Assembly (NCBI GenBank): GCA_938027685.1
Contig: CALJAM010000011.1
Span: 62,001 to 126,000, forward strand
DNA length: 64,000 bases
DNA from: an uncultured Bryobacteraceae bacterium
GTDB taxonomy: Bacteria; Acidobacteriota; Terriglobia; Bryobacterales; Bryobacteraceae
Direction of reading: 5' to 3'
Part shown: piece after piece, positions 24,521-34,120 of the stretch
How the letters are laid out: every line of letters begins with the position of its first letter
Position numbering within the stretch: position 1 is the stretch's first letter
The notes under the pieces: generated by a model
What the model was told of the DNA's origin: nothing
What the model saw: only the letters and a program-made list of their open reading frames with translations
The model's database searches: none
Made by a program: the position numbers and the translations under genes

Positions 24521-27500
24521 TCAGAAAGTGATGCGGGCCGAGAGCTCGATGTTGCGCGGGCCCACCTGCGGTCCGGTGATCTGTCCGAAGAACGGGCTGG
24601 AGAGGTCGGTCACGGGGTTGCCGCGCCCGTGACGGTTGAAGGGGTTCAGGAAGACGCCGCGCAGCTCGAAGCTCTTGGCTTCGTCGATCTTCCAGGTTTT
24701 CTCGATGCCGATGTCTTCGCCCACATAGTGCGGCCCGCGGATGTTGGGGAGCACCGGGCCGAGCGTGCCGAGTCGCTGGATGACGTTGCGGCCGCCCGGG
24801 TGGACGGGAGGAAGGGCGAAGGCATTGCGGTTGAGGTAGGCTACGCCGCCGGGCACGCCGCGGAAGTTGATGGGTGCATCGGGGTTGATGATGATTTTTT
24901 CGCCCGGCACCAGATCGGGTCGCGCCGCGCCGAACGGGTTCGACACGAGGCCGCCGGTGGAGATGGAAAGTGGCGTTCCGGAGCGGGCCTGGTGGTTGGC
25001 CGTCAGGTTCCAGCCGCCCAGGATCTGGTTGGCGATGGGGCCCAGATCCCAGCGGCGGCCCTTGCCCACCGGGATTTCATAGATCCAGGTGAGCTTGAAG
25101 ACGTGCGGGTAGCCGTAACTGTTGATGCTGCGCTCGAGCTTGCGGTTGAAGATGTCGGCGGCCCAGATTCCGTCCAGCGCACTGGGAGACAGCGATATCC
25201 ACTTGGCCCAGGTATAGGCGGCAAGCACGCCCAGGCCCTGACGGAAGTGCCGCGTCAACTGCATCTGGAGCGAGTTGTACAGGGAGGTGCCGAAGTTGGC
25301 GAACTGCTGGCCGATGCCGGTGTACTGCGGGAACGGACGCAGGGCCTGCAGCACGGTACCGGTGAAGCCCGGGAAGGGCTGCGGAATGCCGGAGGCTGGC
25401 GTCCACGGGTCGGTCAGCTTCTGACCCATGGAAAGAAGCGTGGTCGGCAACGCGTTCAATTCGTCCAAACCCTCGGCTTCCAGGCGCGTCCCCTTGTTGC
25501 CGATGTAGTTCAGTTCGAGCACGAAATAGTGCGGCAACTGGTACTGCAGACCGAAGCTCCAGTTCTGGACGTAGCCCAGCCGGTTGGAGTCGCGGGCGAA
25601 ATAATTGACACCCGTTCCATTGGCGATGGAGGGGTCCTTATTCGGGAGCGTGCCGCGGAAATCGGGATAGCGGTCGTGCAGCCACATGACTGGTTCCTCG
25701 GCGAAGCGCAGGGGGACGGTTGCAGAGCTGACGGAAATGGTTCCGTTGAACCCGTAGCCGCCCGCGAAGCCCCAGTCGTAGCTGAGCGGGGCCATGGAGT
25801 TGATGCCGTAGCCGCTCCGAATTACCAGTTTGGGGCTTAACGCATAAGCAAAGCCGAACTTAGGCGCCATCTGCCACCAATAGCGATCCTGGAAACTCTT
25901 GCGGTTCAGTTCGTCCGCCCAGACCAGCGCGCCGGGCCGATTGCCTGCGCGCGGGTTTTGCCGATCGAAGCTGAAATTGGCTTGCCGACGCGCCACTTCG
26001 AACAGGCCTCCGATCGTCTCCCAGCGCAGTCCGAGGTTCAGCGTGAGTTTGCGGGTGAGCTTCCAGTCGTCCATGAAGTACCAGCCGGTCGAGCGCCAGC
26101 GATGGCCGAAGTAGGTGGTCACCACCGCCCGGCTGGAGCTGGAAACGGCGCCGAGCAGGAAGCTGGCAAAGGAATGGCCAGTCTGCGTGCCAAAGCCCGG
26201 CAGACCGGTCTGCGCGGGTGAGAACCAGAACTGTCCGGATTCGCCCCCGCGCGGGCGCGTGTTGTAGAAGTAACGACGCTGTTCGATGCCCAGCTTAAAG
26301 TTGTGCGCACCGCGGATGATGGTGAGGTCGTTCTGGTAGATGGTGGATCCGTTGTAACTGCCGCCGGCCAGGTGCGAGCCGAGGCGGCCGCCCGCCCCGA
26401 TTCCGCGGCCTTGATAAGTGGCGCCTGTCGTGAACCAAAGGGCGGGAAAGTGGGTGCCGGGAACGTTCTGCAATCCGATCTTTTGCGGCCAACCCTGGTC
26501 CACGAACACGCTCTGATTCTTGTTGCCGAAGCGGTTGTAGCCGGCAGCGAAGTGATTCAGCACGGTCGGCGAGATCGTCCAGTCGTAAGCCACGCGGCCG
26601 AGCGTGCCGGGGGTCTCCTGCCACTGGTAGACGCCGGTGGGGGTTCCCGGGGGCTTGCCCCAGCGCCCGCCGGGCGAGTTGTTCCGCGCGCGGAAATTCC
26701 GGTTGAAGGTCACGGCGAGCCGGTGAGCGGCCGAGAAGTTGTGATCTCCACGCAGGGTGAGCATCTTCTCGCGGAAGACCGGCGAGGCAGTGGCCAGCAC
26801 CGGAATGTTGTTCAGCATGGTGTCGAAGACCGGATCGGTGATGGGTGCCAGCTCGAGGATCTTCTGCGAGACCGGGCTCCAACGATTTTTGGGCACGATG
26901 TTGCCTGGGAAAGGATCGCGCACCCAGGTGTTGCCCACCTGCCGCGACGTGGTCGGGTCGTAGATGGAGCCGAAAACCACCGGTCGGCCGAGAGCGTCGG
27001 TACCGATCACGCGGCCCGAGTTCGCGTTGCCGGTGAAATTGGGATCGAACAGGCGCGCGAAGTTGCCTTCCTTGAAGTCTCTGGTGGGCAGAGTGCCGAA
27101 AGCCGTGGAGGTGAAATTACGGACCCGGGTGTATTCGAAGTTGTGGAAGAAGAAGGTCCGGTTGCGTCCGTCGTAGAGGCGGCCCAGCCAGATGGGTCCG
27201 CCTACCGAGTAGCCGAAGTTGTGCTGTTTGTAAGGGGTGCGCTTGATGCCGGCGGCGTTGTTGGACCAACTGTTGGCGCGCAGAGCGTCATTCTGCACGT
27301 AGTAGTAGGCGCTGCCGTGCAGTTCGTTGGTTCCGCTCTTGGTGGCGAAATTGGCCACGGCGGTTTGGCCGCCGGTGTACTGCGCCGAAACCATGCCGGT
27401 CTGGAGCTTGAACTCGCTGACGGCCTCGGCGCTGGGGGAAAACTCGTTGTTGGAGCCTCCCGTGATATCCATGCGGCCTAGGGAGATGCCGTCGATGAGG

Positions 27501-28045
27501 ATCTCGTGCGAGAAGAGCTGGCCGCCGGAGATCGAGCCTTCCCAGGTGCTGCCGACGGTACCAGGTAGGGCGGTGAAGATGAACTGCTGGATCTGGCGGC
27601 GACCGTCGCCCACCGTGATGGGCCAGGTGTCGAACTCGTTTTTGGTGACGTAGTAGCCGATTTCGGCCGTGCCGGTCTCAAGCAGAGGCGGGTCGGCCGA
27701 CACCGTGATTTGGTCGGTAACGGCCCCGACCTCGAGGGAGAAGTCGACGGTGAGCGTCTGCGCGACGCCGAGACTGACGTTCTCCCGGACGGCGGTCTTG
27801 AAACCCGCTGCCGTGACGGTGAGCTTGTAGGTTCCCGGCGGCAGATAGGGGATGCGGTAGACGCCGGCCGCTGTAGTTTGCACCGTGGTTTCGACGCCGG
27901 TGGCCACGTTGAGCGCCTTCACGGTGGCGCCCGGGATGACCGCGCCGGTGGGATCGGTTACGGTGCCGTTCAAGGTGCCGCGCTCGCCTTGCGCCCACAG
28001 GAAGGCGCAGCAGACAAGCAGCGTGAGGATCATTCGTGTTCTCAT
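24521..28045 (-). CDS. Oar-type TonB-dependent receptor with carboxypeptidase-like N-domain
   Basis: 1174 residues from the ATG at 28045, which has AGGGGG six bases upstream and opens a signal peptide (MRTRMILTLLVCCAFLWAQ). Residues about 20-105 are a carboxypeptidase-regulatory-like domain (GTLNGTVTDPTGAVIPGATV, GVYRIPYLPPGTYKLTV). A plug domain follows (ILIDGISLGRMDITGG), then the beta-barrel (LTLNLGLRWETIGG, VLELNYIGNKGTRL, AYTWAKWISL), ending in a C-terminal aromatic RITF. These receptors import or process large ligands through the outer membrane using TonB. The divergent neighbour is a histidine kinase that might control it. The ligand is unknown. Confidence 0.93.
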   Translation of the reverse strand: MRTRMILTLLVCCAFLWAQGERGTLNGTVTDPTGAVIPGATVKALNVATGVETTVQTTAAGVYRIPYLPPGTYKLTVTAAGFKTAVRENVSLGVAQTLTVDFSLEVGAVTDQITVSADPPLLETGTAEIGYYVTKNEFDTWPITVGDGRRQIQQFIFTALPGTVGSTWEGSISGGQLFSHEILIDGISLGRMDITGGSNNEFSPSAEAVSEFKLQTGMVSAQYTGGQTAVANFATKSGTNELHGSAYYYVQNDALRANSWSNNAAGIKRTPYKQHNFGYSVGGPIWLGRLYDGRNRTFFFHNFEYTRVRNFTSTAFGTLPTRDFKEGNFARLFDPNFTGNANSGRVIGTDALGRPVVFGSIYDPTTSRQVGNTWVRDPFPGNIVPKNRWSPVSQKILELAPITDPVFDTMLNNIPVLATASPVFREKMLTLRGDHNFSAAHRLAVTFNRNFRARNNSPGGRWGKPPGTPTGVYQWQETPGTLGRVAYDWTISPTVLNHFAAGYNRFGNKNQSVFVDQGWPQKIGLQNVPGTHFPALWFTTGATYQGRGIGAGGRLGSHLAGGSYNGSTIYQNDLTIIRGAHNFKLGIEQRRYFYNTRPRGGESGQFWFSPAQTGLPGFGTQTGHSFASFLLGAVSSSSRAVVTTYFGHRWRSTGWYFMDDWKLTRKLTLNLGLRWETIGGLFEVARRQANFSFDRQNPRAGNRPGALVWADELNRKSFQDRYWWQMAPKFGFAYALSPKLVIRSGYGINSMAPLSYDWGFAGGYGFNGTISVSSATVPLRFAEEPVMWLHDRYPDFRGTLPNKDPSIANGTGVNYFARDSNRLGYVQNWSFGLQYQLPHYFVLELNYIGNKGTRLEAEGLDELNALPTTLLSMGQKLTDPWTPASGIPQPFPGFTGTVLQALRPFPQYTGIGQQFANFGTSLYNSLQMQLTRHFRQGLGVLAAYTWAKWISLSPSALDGIWAADIFNRKLERSINSYGYPHVFKLTWIYEIPVGKGRRWDLGPIANQILGGWNLTANHQARSGTPLSISTGGLVSNPFGAARPDLVPGEKIIINPDAPINFRGVPGGVAYLNRNAFALPPVHPGGRNVIQRLGTLGPVLPNIRGPHYVGEDIGIEKTWKIDEAKSFELRGVFLNPFNRHGRGNPVTDLSSPFFGQITGPQVGPRNIELSARITF

Positions 28046-28087
28046 GTTCAACCCCCTGCCTGATCTTTCCACCCGAAGCCGGCCGAG

Positions 28088-28108
28088 CCGTTCTGCTGAG
28101 CAGAACGG
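28088..28108. promoter_or_regulatory. 21-base palindrome in the receptor/kinase divergent gap
   Basis: CCGTTCTGCT-G-AGCAGAACGG is a perfect 10-base inverted repeat around one central base, 43 bases upstream of the receptor ATG. TTGACA follows immediately on the plus strand (28109-28114). It has the form of an operator for a dimeric regulator, but a short RNA hairpin cannot be excluded. Confidence 0.5.
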
Positions 28109-28229
28109 TTGACAGCCTGCCTTCACGCTGGGCACGATATCGCAGCGGACGGGCGCGCGTCAAGCCCTCGGAGAGGCTCCTAAAAGACAGCCGGGTATCG
28201 GCCGATAGAGGGGGGAGCGGGTAGCGGCC

Positions 28230-30146
28230 ATGCGGGAACGGAGCGCGCTTGCGGGGCAGCGGGCGGGCGAAGCCGCTGCGGCGCATCGTCATTCCGACCG
28301 GCTTCTAGCCCTGCTGGCACGGCACGTTCCCGGGGTGATCTGGACCGCCGACCGGGAATTGTGTTTCACCGCGAGCCTGGGGCGGGCGCTGACCGAGCTG
28401 GGCCTGGGGGCCGGGGAGGTGGTGGGCCGGAGCCTTTATGATTACTTCGGCACTACGGACCCCGATTTTCCGCCCATCGCCGCCCACCGCCGCGCCCTGG
28501 CGGGCGACAGCCAGACTTTCGAATGGATTTGGAAGGAGCGTCAATTCGAAGTCTATCTGGAGCCCCTGCGCGAGACCTCCGGGGAGGTCAGCGGCGTTCT
28601 CGGCTTGGCGGTGGACGTCACCGAACGCGTTCGTGCGGAAAGCGAGCGCCTGGCCAGCGAGCAGCGTTACCGCAGCCTGTTCGAGAACGCGCACGACGTG
28701 GTCTTCATGCTGGACCTGGCGGGCAACTTCCTCGCGGTGAATCGGGCTGCGGAGCGGGTCAGCGGGTATCGGCGTCAGGAATTGTTGGGGATGAACATCA
28801 CCCAACTGTTGGATTCGGGGGCGGCGCGCTACGTCAGCGAGCGCATCCAGCGGGCCCTCGGGGGCGAGACCCACGCGGAATTCGAACTACCCATCCGGGC
28901 GCGCGACGGCAGGCAGGTATACCTCGAGGTCAGCGCCCGGCTGGAATTCACGGAGGGGCTGCCCTCGGCCATCCAGGGCATTGCCCGCGACGTCACCGAG
29001 CGCAAACGCCTGGAGGAGCAGCTGAGGGAGGCGCAGAAGACGGAGGCGATCGGCGCGTTGGCGGCAGGCGTGGCGCACGAGCTAAACAACGTGCTGACTG
29101 CAATCTTGGGCTACACAGACTTGCTGCGAAAGGGTGCAGGCAAGGGGGATTTGGTCGGGGAGGCCGCGGAAGTCATTCACAAGGCAGCCGAGCGAGCCCG
29201 CCAGATAGCCCTGGGGTTGCTCGGGTTGGCGCGGCGGGGCAAGGCCCGGGATACTGCGGTGGACCTGCACGCGCTGCTGCGCGAGATCACTGCCCTGCTG
29301 GGACCCTCGCTGAGTCGAAACATCACCCTGCTGGAACATTACGATGCCCCGGCCGCCGTCACGCGTGGCGATTGCACCCAACTCCATCAGGCGTTGTTGA
29401 ACTTGGCCCTGAACGCTTTGGAAGCCATGCCGCAGGGCGGCACGCTCATGCTGCGGACCGAGTTGGTAACGGTGACGGCGGAGACCTATCGAGATCTGGG
29501 GGTAGCGGCGCCGGGACCCTATGTGAAAGTCTCGATTACGGACACCGGTAGGGGGATTGCGCCCGAGCACCTGCCTCACCTTTTCGAACCTTTTTTCACC
29601 ACCAAGGCTCAGTCCAGCGGCTTGGGGTTGGCCGTGGTCCACGGTGTCGTCAAAAACCACGGCGGTGCGGTGCGAGTTCTCAGCCGGCCCGGCCAAGGCA
29701 GCACGTTCGAGGTCTACCTGCCGCTGGTGGAAAACGCGGCGCCTTCTCGCAGCCGCTTGGCGGAACCGGGGCCCGCGGGCGCCGGCGCTGTCCTCGTCGT
29801 CGACGACGACGCTGCGGTCGCCCTGGCCGCCGTCCGCCTGCTAGAGAGGCTCGGCTACGAGGCGGTTTTCCTGACGGACGGCGCGCAGGCCCTGGAGGTG
29901 CTGCGGCAGGAGCCGGAGGCTTTCCGGTTGGTTGTCGCCGACATGGTGATGCCCGGCATGAGCGGCGAGGAGTTTTTGCGAGGGCTGAAAGCCTTCGCTC
30001 CCGATCTGCCCGTCATCATGGCCACGGGCTACGCCGGCGAAGGCGCGGGCGAGCGGGTGCGAGAGGCGGGCGCGGCGGGGTATCTGGCAAAGCCGTACAC
30101 CCTCGATCAATTGCGCGAGGCGGTGCGGCAGGCGCTGGGGGAGTGA
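28230..30146 (+). CDS. Soluble hybrid histidine kinase (PAS-PAS-HisKA-HATPase-REC)
   Basis: 638 residues with no membrane segment. PAS1 spans about 22-133 (PGVIWTADRELCF to LGLAVDVTERVR) and PAS2 about 145-262 (YRSLFENAHDVVFMLDLAGN to IARDVTERKR). HisKA has the phospho-acceptor H283 in VAHELNNVLTAILGYTDLL. The HATPase has an N box around N395, DTGRGIAP (438-445) and SGLGLAVVHGVVKNHGG. The receiver from about 519 has acidic D525-D527, the phospho-acceptor D571 in VVADMVMPGMSG, and K621 in YLAKPY. It autophosphorylates and relays to its own receiver, presumably sensing a cytoplasmic cue through PAS. No DNA-binding output is attached. It is transcribed away from the TonB receptor. Confidence 0.94.
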   Translation: MRERSALAGQRAGEAAAAHRHSDRLLALLARHVPGVIWTADRELCFTASLGRALTELGLGAGEVVGRSLYDYFGTTDPDFPPIAAHRRALAGDSQTFEWIWKERQFEVYLEPLRETSGEVSGVLGLAVDVTERVRAESERLASEQRYRSLFENAHDVVFMLDLAGNFLAVNRAAERVSGYRRQELLGMNITQLLDSGAARYVSERIQRALGGETHAEFELPIRARDGRQVYLEVSARLEFTEGLPSAIQGIARDVTERKRLEEQLREAQKTEAIGALAAGVAHELNNVLTAILGYTDLLRKGAGKGDLVGEAAEVIHKAAERARQIALGLLGLARRGKARDTAVDLHALLREITALLGPSLSRNITLLEHYDAPAAVTRGDCTQLHQALLNLALNALEAMPQGGTLMLRTELVTVTAETYRDLGVAAPGPYVKVSITDTGRGIAPEHLPHLFEPFFTTKAQSSGLGLAVVHGVVKNHGGAVRVLSRPGQGSTFEVYLPLVENAAPSRSRLAEPGPAGAGAVLVVDDDAAVALAAVRLLERLGYEAVFLTDGAQALEVLRQEPEAFRLVVADMVMPGMSGEEFLRGLKAFAPDLPVIMATGYAGEGAGERVREAGAAGYLAKPYTLDQLREAVRQALGE

Positions 30147-30294
30147 GGCGGCCGGCGGGCCTCACTGCGGCTGTTGCGCCCGGCCTGCGGTGGTAAAATC
30201 CTGGCGGAGGTTAGTCGGCCCACGTGCAAGGGTGTGCCTGCAGCCTTCCCGGTCACGGTGCCGGCGGAGATCCGCATGTGGTCCTTACAGCCTC

Positions 30295-30323
30295 TTGACG
30301 CGCGGAGGGCCGACCGGTATGAT
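30295..30323 (+). promoter_or_regulatory. Near-consensus sigma-70 promoter of the TonB receptor gene
   Basis: TTGACG (30295-30300), a 17-base spacer, and TATGAT (30318-30323) match 5/6 positions in each hexamer. Expected initiation near 30330 gives a leader of about 22 bases containing AGGAGG (30337-30342) before the ATG at 30353. A second possible extended -10 (TGGTAAAAT, 30191-30199) lies further upstream. Confidence 0.8.
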
Positions 30324-30352
30324 GACCTCATGTCGTAGGAGGTTAGGCGACG

Positions 30353-33300
30353 ATGCATAGGCGTGTTCTTTTAACCGTTTTTCTCACGGCCCTGACGGCC
30401 GCGACCGCTTACCCGCAGGTGATCAGCGCTACGTTGAGCGGAACGGTGCGCGATCCGGCGGGTTCGGTGATTCCCAACGCTCAGGTCACGCTGACGAACC
30501 AGGCAACCGGGGTGACCCTGAGATCCGCCACGAATGATGCCGGCCTGTTCGTTTTTTCCAGCGTGCTGCCTGGGACCTATACGGTGGAAGTTTCCGCCAG
30601 CGGTTTTCGGACCTACCAGGTTCGGGACGTTACGCTGACGGCCAACGAGCGTCGTTCACTGGGCGACATCATTCTACAAGTCGGACAGCTGACCGAGCGC
30701 ATCGAGGTGACGGCGGAGGTGACGCCCATCCAGACGGCCTCCAGCGAGCGTGCAGGCTTGATCAGCTCCGATCAGATTCTCAACCTGACGGTCAAGGGCC
30801 GCGACTTTCTAGCGCTGCTCTCGACGCTGCCGGGCGTCATTGACACCAATCTGGCCTCGCGGGAGGTGGTGATGACCGGCAACGTGCTGAGCGGTCTGCA
30901 CATCAACGGCGGTCGCTCGACCTCGATCATGTACGCGCTGGACGGCATCTCGGCCGTCGACACCGGCTCGAACTCGAGCGTTCAGAACGCGCCCAACATG
31001 GACGCCATCAGCGAGGTGAAGGTCCTGACCACGAACTACCAGGCCGAGTACGGGCGCAACAGCGCGGGCACGATCAACGTGATCATCAAGAGCGGGACGC
31101 GCGACTTTCACGGGAGCGCATACTGGTACTACCGGCACGAGTCGCTGAACGCGAACGGGTTCTTCCAGAATCGCACGGGAACGCCGAAGCCGATCTATCG
31201 CTTCAACAGCGGCGGTTACTCGATCGGCGGGCCGTTTTACATTCCGGGTAAGTTCAACACCAACCGGGACAGACTGTTTTTCTTCTTCTCACAGGAGTAC
31301 GTGCGGCGACGGCTATATCCCGGCGTGCGGTTCGTGACGACGCCGACTGCGTTGCAGCGCGAAGGTAATTTTTCGGAGACGCGCGATCTGAACGGAGCGT
31401 TGATCCCCGTCCGCGATCCCCTCACGGGGCAGCCTTTCCCGGGCAACATCGTTCCCAGGAACCGGATCAACGCGCTCGGACAGGCGATTCTGAACTTTTA
31501 CCCGCTGCCGAATTACACCGAGACGGATCCCGCGCTGCGGTACGCGCGGAACTACCGTTCCAACGTAAGCGGGCGGAATCCGCGTCGCCAGGATGTCTAT
31601 CGTGCGGACTACGTGATCACGCCGACGCTCACCATGTACGTGCGGGGCATCACGGACCACGATCATGAGTACTGGCCTTACGGCTCGTGGGTGGCCGGCA
31701 GCGTCAACTACGATCTGGTGGAGATCTTCCGGCCGCAACGCGGGCGCGGCGGCGTGCTCAATCTCACCAAGGTATTCGGCCCCACTACGGTGAACGAGTT
31801 CACCATGGGCGCCACCACGCGGGGCCAGACTTTCAACCCTGTGGACAAGAGCAAGGTGGCGCGCAGCCGCATGGGGAACATCCCGCAGTGGTTTCCGGCG
31901 TCGAATGAGTCGGGCGCGATCCCCAACGTGACCTTCGGCGGCGTGCCCAACTACATCAACTGCTCTTTGGGGAACATTCCCTACACGAACGAGAACCCGG
32001 TTTTCACGTTCGCGGACAATTTCAGCCGGGTGGTGGGCCGCCACAACCTGAAGTTCGGCGTGTACATCGAGCGCATGCGCAAGGACGAAGTGGGCAATCC
32101 GAACACCCGGGGCGCCTTCAGCTTCGGCCGTAACGTCAACAATCCCTACGACGCCAACTACGCCTTCGCGAATGCTCTGCTGGGCAACTTCGAGAGCTAC
32201 TCGGAGGGCACGTTCCGGCCGTATTCGCACTACCGTTACACCCAGGTGGAGTGGTACGCCCAGACCTCGTGGAAAGCGACGCGGCGGCTGACCTTCGAAA
32301 TCGGAGCCCGATTCTACAACATGCCCTCGGCGCACGACGAGCGGTTTGCCATCACCACATTCGATCCCTCGCGTTACGATCGCAAGAGCGTAGCGGCGCT
32401 GTTCTGGCCGGCGCGTGACGGGACGGGCCGTCGCGTGGCGATGGATCTACGGACGGGTCGAACCTATCCGGTACCTTACATCGGCCTGTTCGTACCGGGT
32501 TCGGGCGACACGGCGCCGGGCATGGTGGTAGGGGGGAAGGGATACAATCCCAAACTCTTCGACGTACCGCACGTGCTGGTCGGGCCGCGCTTCGGCTTCG
32601 CCTGGGATCCGCGCGGCGACGGTAAGATGGCGGTGCGGGGCGGATTCGGCATCTTTTACGATCGACCGCAGGGCAACCTTTACTCCGGGACCAACGGGCA
32701 ACCACCCGTGGCGTACACGCCGACGCTGTACTTCGGCAACCTGGACACCTTTCTCCAGTCGCAGGGCACGGTGGGGCCGAGCAGCGTGAACGCCCCGCAA
32801 GTGGGCCGTCAGCCGCTTCCGCGGGTGATGAACTTCAGCTTCGGCTTCCAGCGCGATGTGGGATTCAACACGGTGATCGACGCGGCTTACGTAGGCAGTC
32901 TCGGCCGGCACCTGCTTTACGTGCGCAACATCAACGCGATTCCCATGTATTCGCGCTTCGATCCGGCGAATTTGGATCGGACGACCAACAGCCCGCTGCC
33001 GGACAATTTCTTCCGGCCTTACCTGGGCATGAGCACGATCAACGTGCGCGGCTTCGGCGCCACGTTGAACTACAACTCATTGCAAGTGACGGCCAACCGA
33101 CGCATGTCGCGGGGCATCCAGTTCGGCGCGGCCTATACCTTCTCGAAAACGTTGGGCGTGGGCGCGGGCGATTTCGACGGCGTCAGCCCGTACTTTTCGA
33201 TGCGTCGATGGAATTACGGGCTTCTCAGCTATGACGCCACGCACGTGCTCACGATCAATTACACGTGGACGTTGCCCAATCCCACGCCGGCGATCAAGCC

Positions 33301-33793
33301 GCTGAGCTGGGTTCTAGGCAACTGGGTGATCTCCGGCATCACGCAGTTCCAGTCCGGCTACCCGTTCACGCCCGGCTTCTCGACGACTGACGCCGTGGAT
33401 CTGACGGGCTCGAACGAAGGCGCGCGCATCACGGTGCTGGGCGACCCGCGCCTGCCGAAGAGCGAGCGCAGCTTCTACCGGAACTTCAAGACCGAAGTGT
33501 TCGCGCGCACGCCGGTGCGCGATTTCGGCAACGCCGGGATCGGCCTGCTGCGCGGCCCGGGGATCAACAACTGGGACATCGCCGTTTCCAAGCGCGTGCC
33601 GGTAGCGGGCGAGCAGCGGTACTTCCAGTTCCGCACGGAATTCTACAACGCTTGGAATCACACCCAGTTTTCCGGCATCGACTCAGGCGCCCGCTTCAAT
33701 CCGCAGGGCCAGCAGATCAATGCGAACTTCGGCGCTTATAATAGCGCGCGCGATCCGCGCCGCATTCAGCTTTCGCTGCGGTTCATGTTCTAA
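30353..33793 (+). CDS. Oar-type TonB-dependent receptor with carboxypeptidase-like N-domain
   Basis: 1146 residues. The signal peptide is MHRRVLLTVFLTALTAATAYPQ. The regulatory-like domain is SATLSGTVRDPAGSVIPNAQVTL to VLPGTYTVEVSASGFRTY, followed by a linker strand typical of the family (QLTERIEVTAEVTPIQT). The plug contains RDFLALLSTLPGV and TSIMYALDGISAVDTGSNS. The barrel includes RAGGFGIFYDRPQG-like strands and VIDAAYVGSLGRHLLYV, and ends in SLRFMF with terminal aromatic residues. The function is TonB-driven outer-membrane uptake; the ligand is unknown. The gene has its own promoter at 30295-30323 and is followed by a GC-rich hairpin. It shares layout and promoter style with the receptor at 34121 but only moderate sequence. 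Confidence 0.93.
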   Translation: MHRRVLLTVFLTALTAATAYPQVISATLSGTVRDPAGSVIPNAQVTLTNQATGVTLRSATNDAGLFVFSSVLPGTYTVEVSASGFRTYQVRDVTLTANERRSLGDIILQVGQLTERIEVTAEVTPIQTASSERAGLISSDQILNLTVKGRDFLALLSTLPGVIDTNLASREVVMTGNVLSGLHINGGRSTSIMYALDGISAVDTGSNSSVQNAPNMDAISEVKVLTTNYQAEYGRNSAGTINVIIKSGTRDFHGSAYWYYRHESLNANGFFQNRTGTPKPIYRFNSGGYSIGGPFYIPGKFNTNRDRLFFFFSQEYVRRRLYPGVRFVTTPTALQREGNFSETRDLNGALIPVRDPLTGQPFPGNIVPRNRINALGQAILNFYPLPNYTETDPALRYARNYRSNVSGRNPRRQDVYRADYVITPTLTMYVRGITDHDHEYWPYGSWVAGSVNYDLVEIFRPQRGRGGVLNLTKVFGPTTVNEFTMGATTRGQTFNPVDKSKVARSRMGNIPQWFPASNESGAIPNVTFGGVPNYINCSLGNIPYTNENPVFTFADNFSRVVGRHNLKFGVYIERMRKDEVGNPNTRGAFSFGRNVNNPYDANYAFANALLGNFESYSEGTFRPYSHYRYTQVEWYAQTSWKATRRLTFEIGARFYNMPSAHDERFAITTFDPSRYDRKSVAALFWPARDGTGRRVAMDLRTGRTYPVPYIGLFVPGSGDTAPGMVVGGKGYNPKLFDVPHVLVGPRFGFAWDPRGDGKMAVRGGFGIFYDRPQGNLYSGTNGQPPVAYTPTLYFGNLDTFLQSQGTVGPSSVNAPQVGRQPLPRVMNFSFGFQRDVGFNTVIDAAYVGSLGRHLLYVRNINAIPMYSRFDPANLDRTTNSPLPDNFFRPYLGMSTINVRGFGATLNYNSLQVTANRRMSRGIQFGAAYTFSKTLGVGAGDFDGVSPYFSMRRWNYGLLSYDATHVLTINYTWTLPNPTPAIKPLSWVLGNWVISGITQFQSGYPFTPGFSTTDAVDLTGSNEGARITVLGDPRLPKSERSFYRNFKTEVFARTPVRDFGNAGIGLLRGPGINNWDIAVSKRVPVAGEQRYFQFRTEFYNAWNHTQFSGIDSGARFNPQGQQINANFGAYNSARDPRRIQLSLRFMF

Positions 33794-33808
33794 AGGCCTC
33801 TGACGATC

Positions 33809-33829
33809 GGGGGCGCAGGATGCGCCCCC
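33809..33829 (+). terminator. GC-rich hairpin after the receptor gene
   Basis: GGGGGCGCA-gga-TGCGCCCCC is a perfect 9-base stem with a 3-base loop, 15 bases after the stop codon. No T run follows, so it may slow or protect transcripts rather than terminate alone. Confidence 0.45.
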
Positions 33830-34057
33830 CGGCCGGGGGTGAGCAGCAGGCGACGAATCCGCGGGGTCGCCTCGCTTCAGGTCTCAGTACAGAGCGGCGC
33901 TGCCGCTCATGGGCCGAAATGCGGCGGCTGACCGGGAGACCTCGGTGAGGCCGCGCAGCACAGGCTCTGCGCGCCGATTCAGGGAGCCGGCTTTCCGGGC
34001 CAAGAACGTGAGGAGCTTCGGCCTGCGGTTCGTAGGCATTCGGAAGCAAACTTCTGC

Positions 34058-34100
34058 AGGGAAAACCCCCGAAGCCCCCGAGGGCCGGGGAGCTTTCCCT
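34058..34100 (-). terminator. Candidate terminator after the minus-strand TonB receptor
   Basis: The outer stem AGGGAAA/TTTCCCT pairs around a CCCC/GGGG inner stem. On the minus strand the 3' arm contains a TTTTCCC run. It lies 21 bases past the stop at 34121. The inner pairing is imperfect. Confidence 0.4.
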
Positions 34101-34120
34101 TCAGGCGGTAGCCGTCCGCT

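Larger units (their letters stand above)
33794..34120. other. 327-base gap between convergent TonB receptor genes
   Basis: No convincing gene. The short open frame on the minus strand (33783-34049) has no recognisable motif or start signal. The gap holds several inverted repeats: 33809-33829; AGGCGAC...GTCGCCT near 33848-33873; GAGCGGC-gct-GCCGCTC at 33892-33908; and a longer stem at 34058-34100. No tRNA cloverleaf was found. Confidence 0.6.

Noticed and set aside
33783-34049. An 88-codon gene in the gap between receptors
   Set aside because: No ribosome site, no homologous look, and it overlaps the receptor end and several hairpins.
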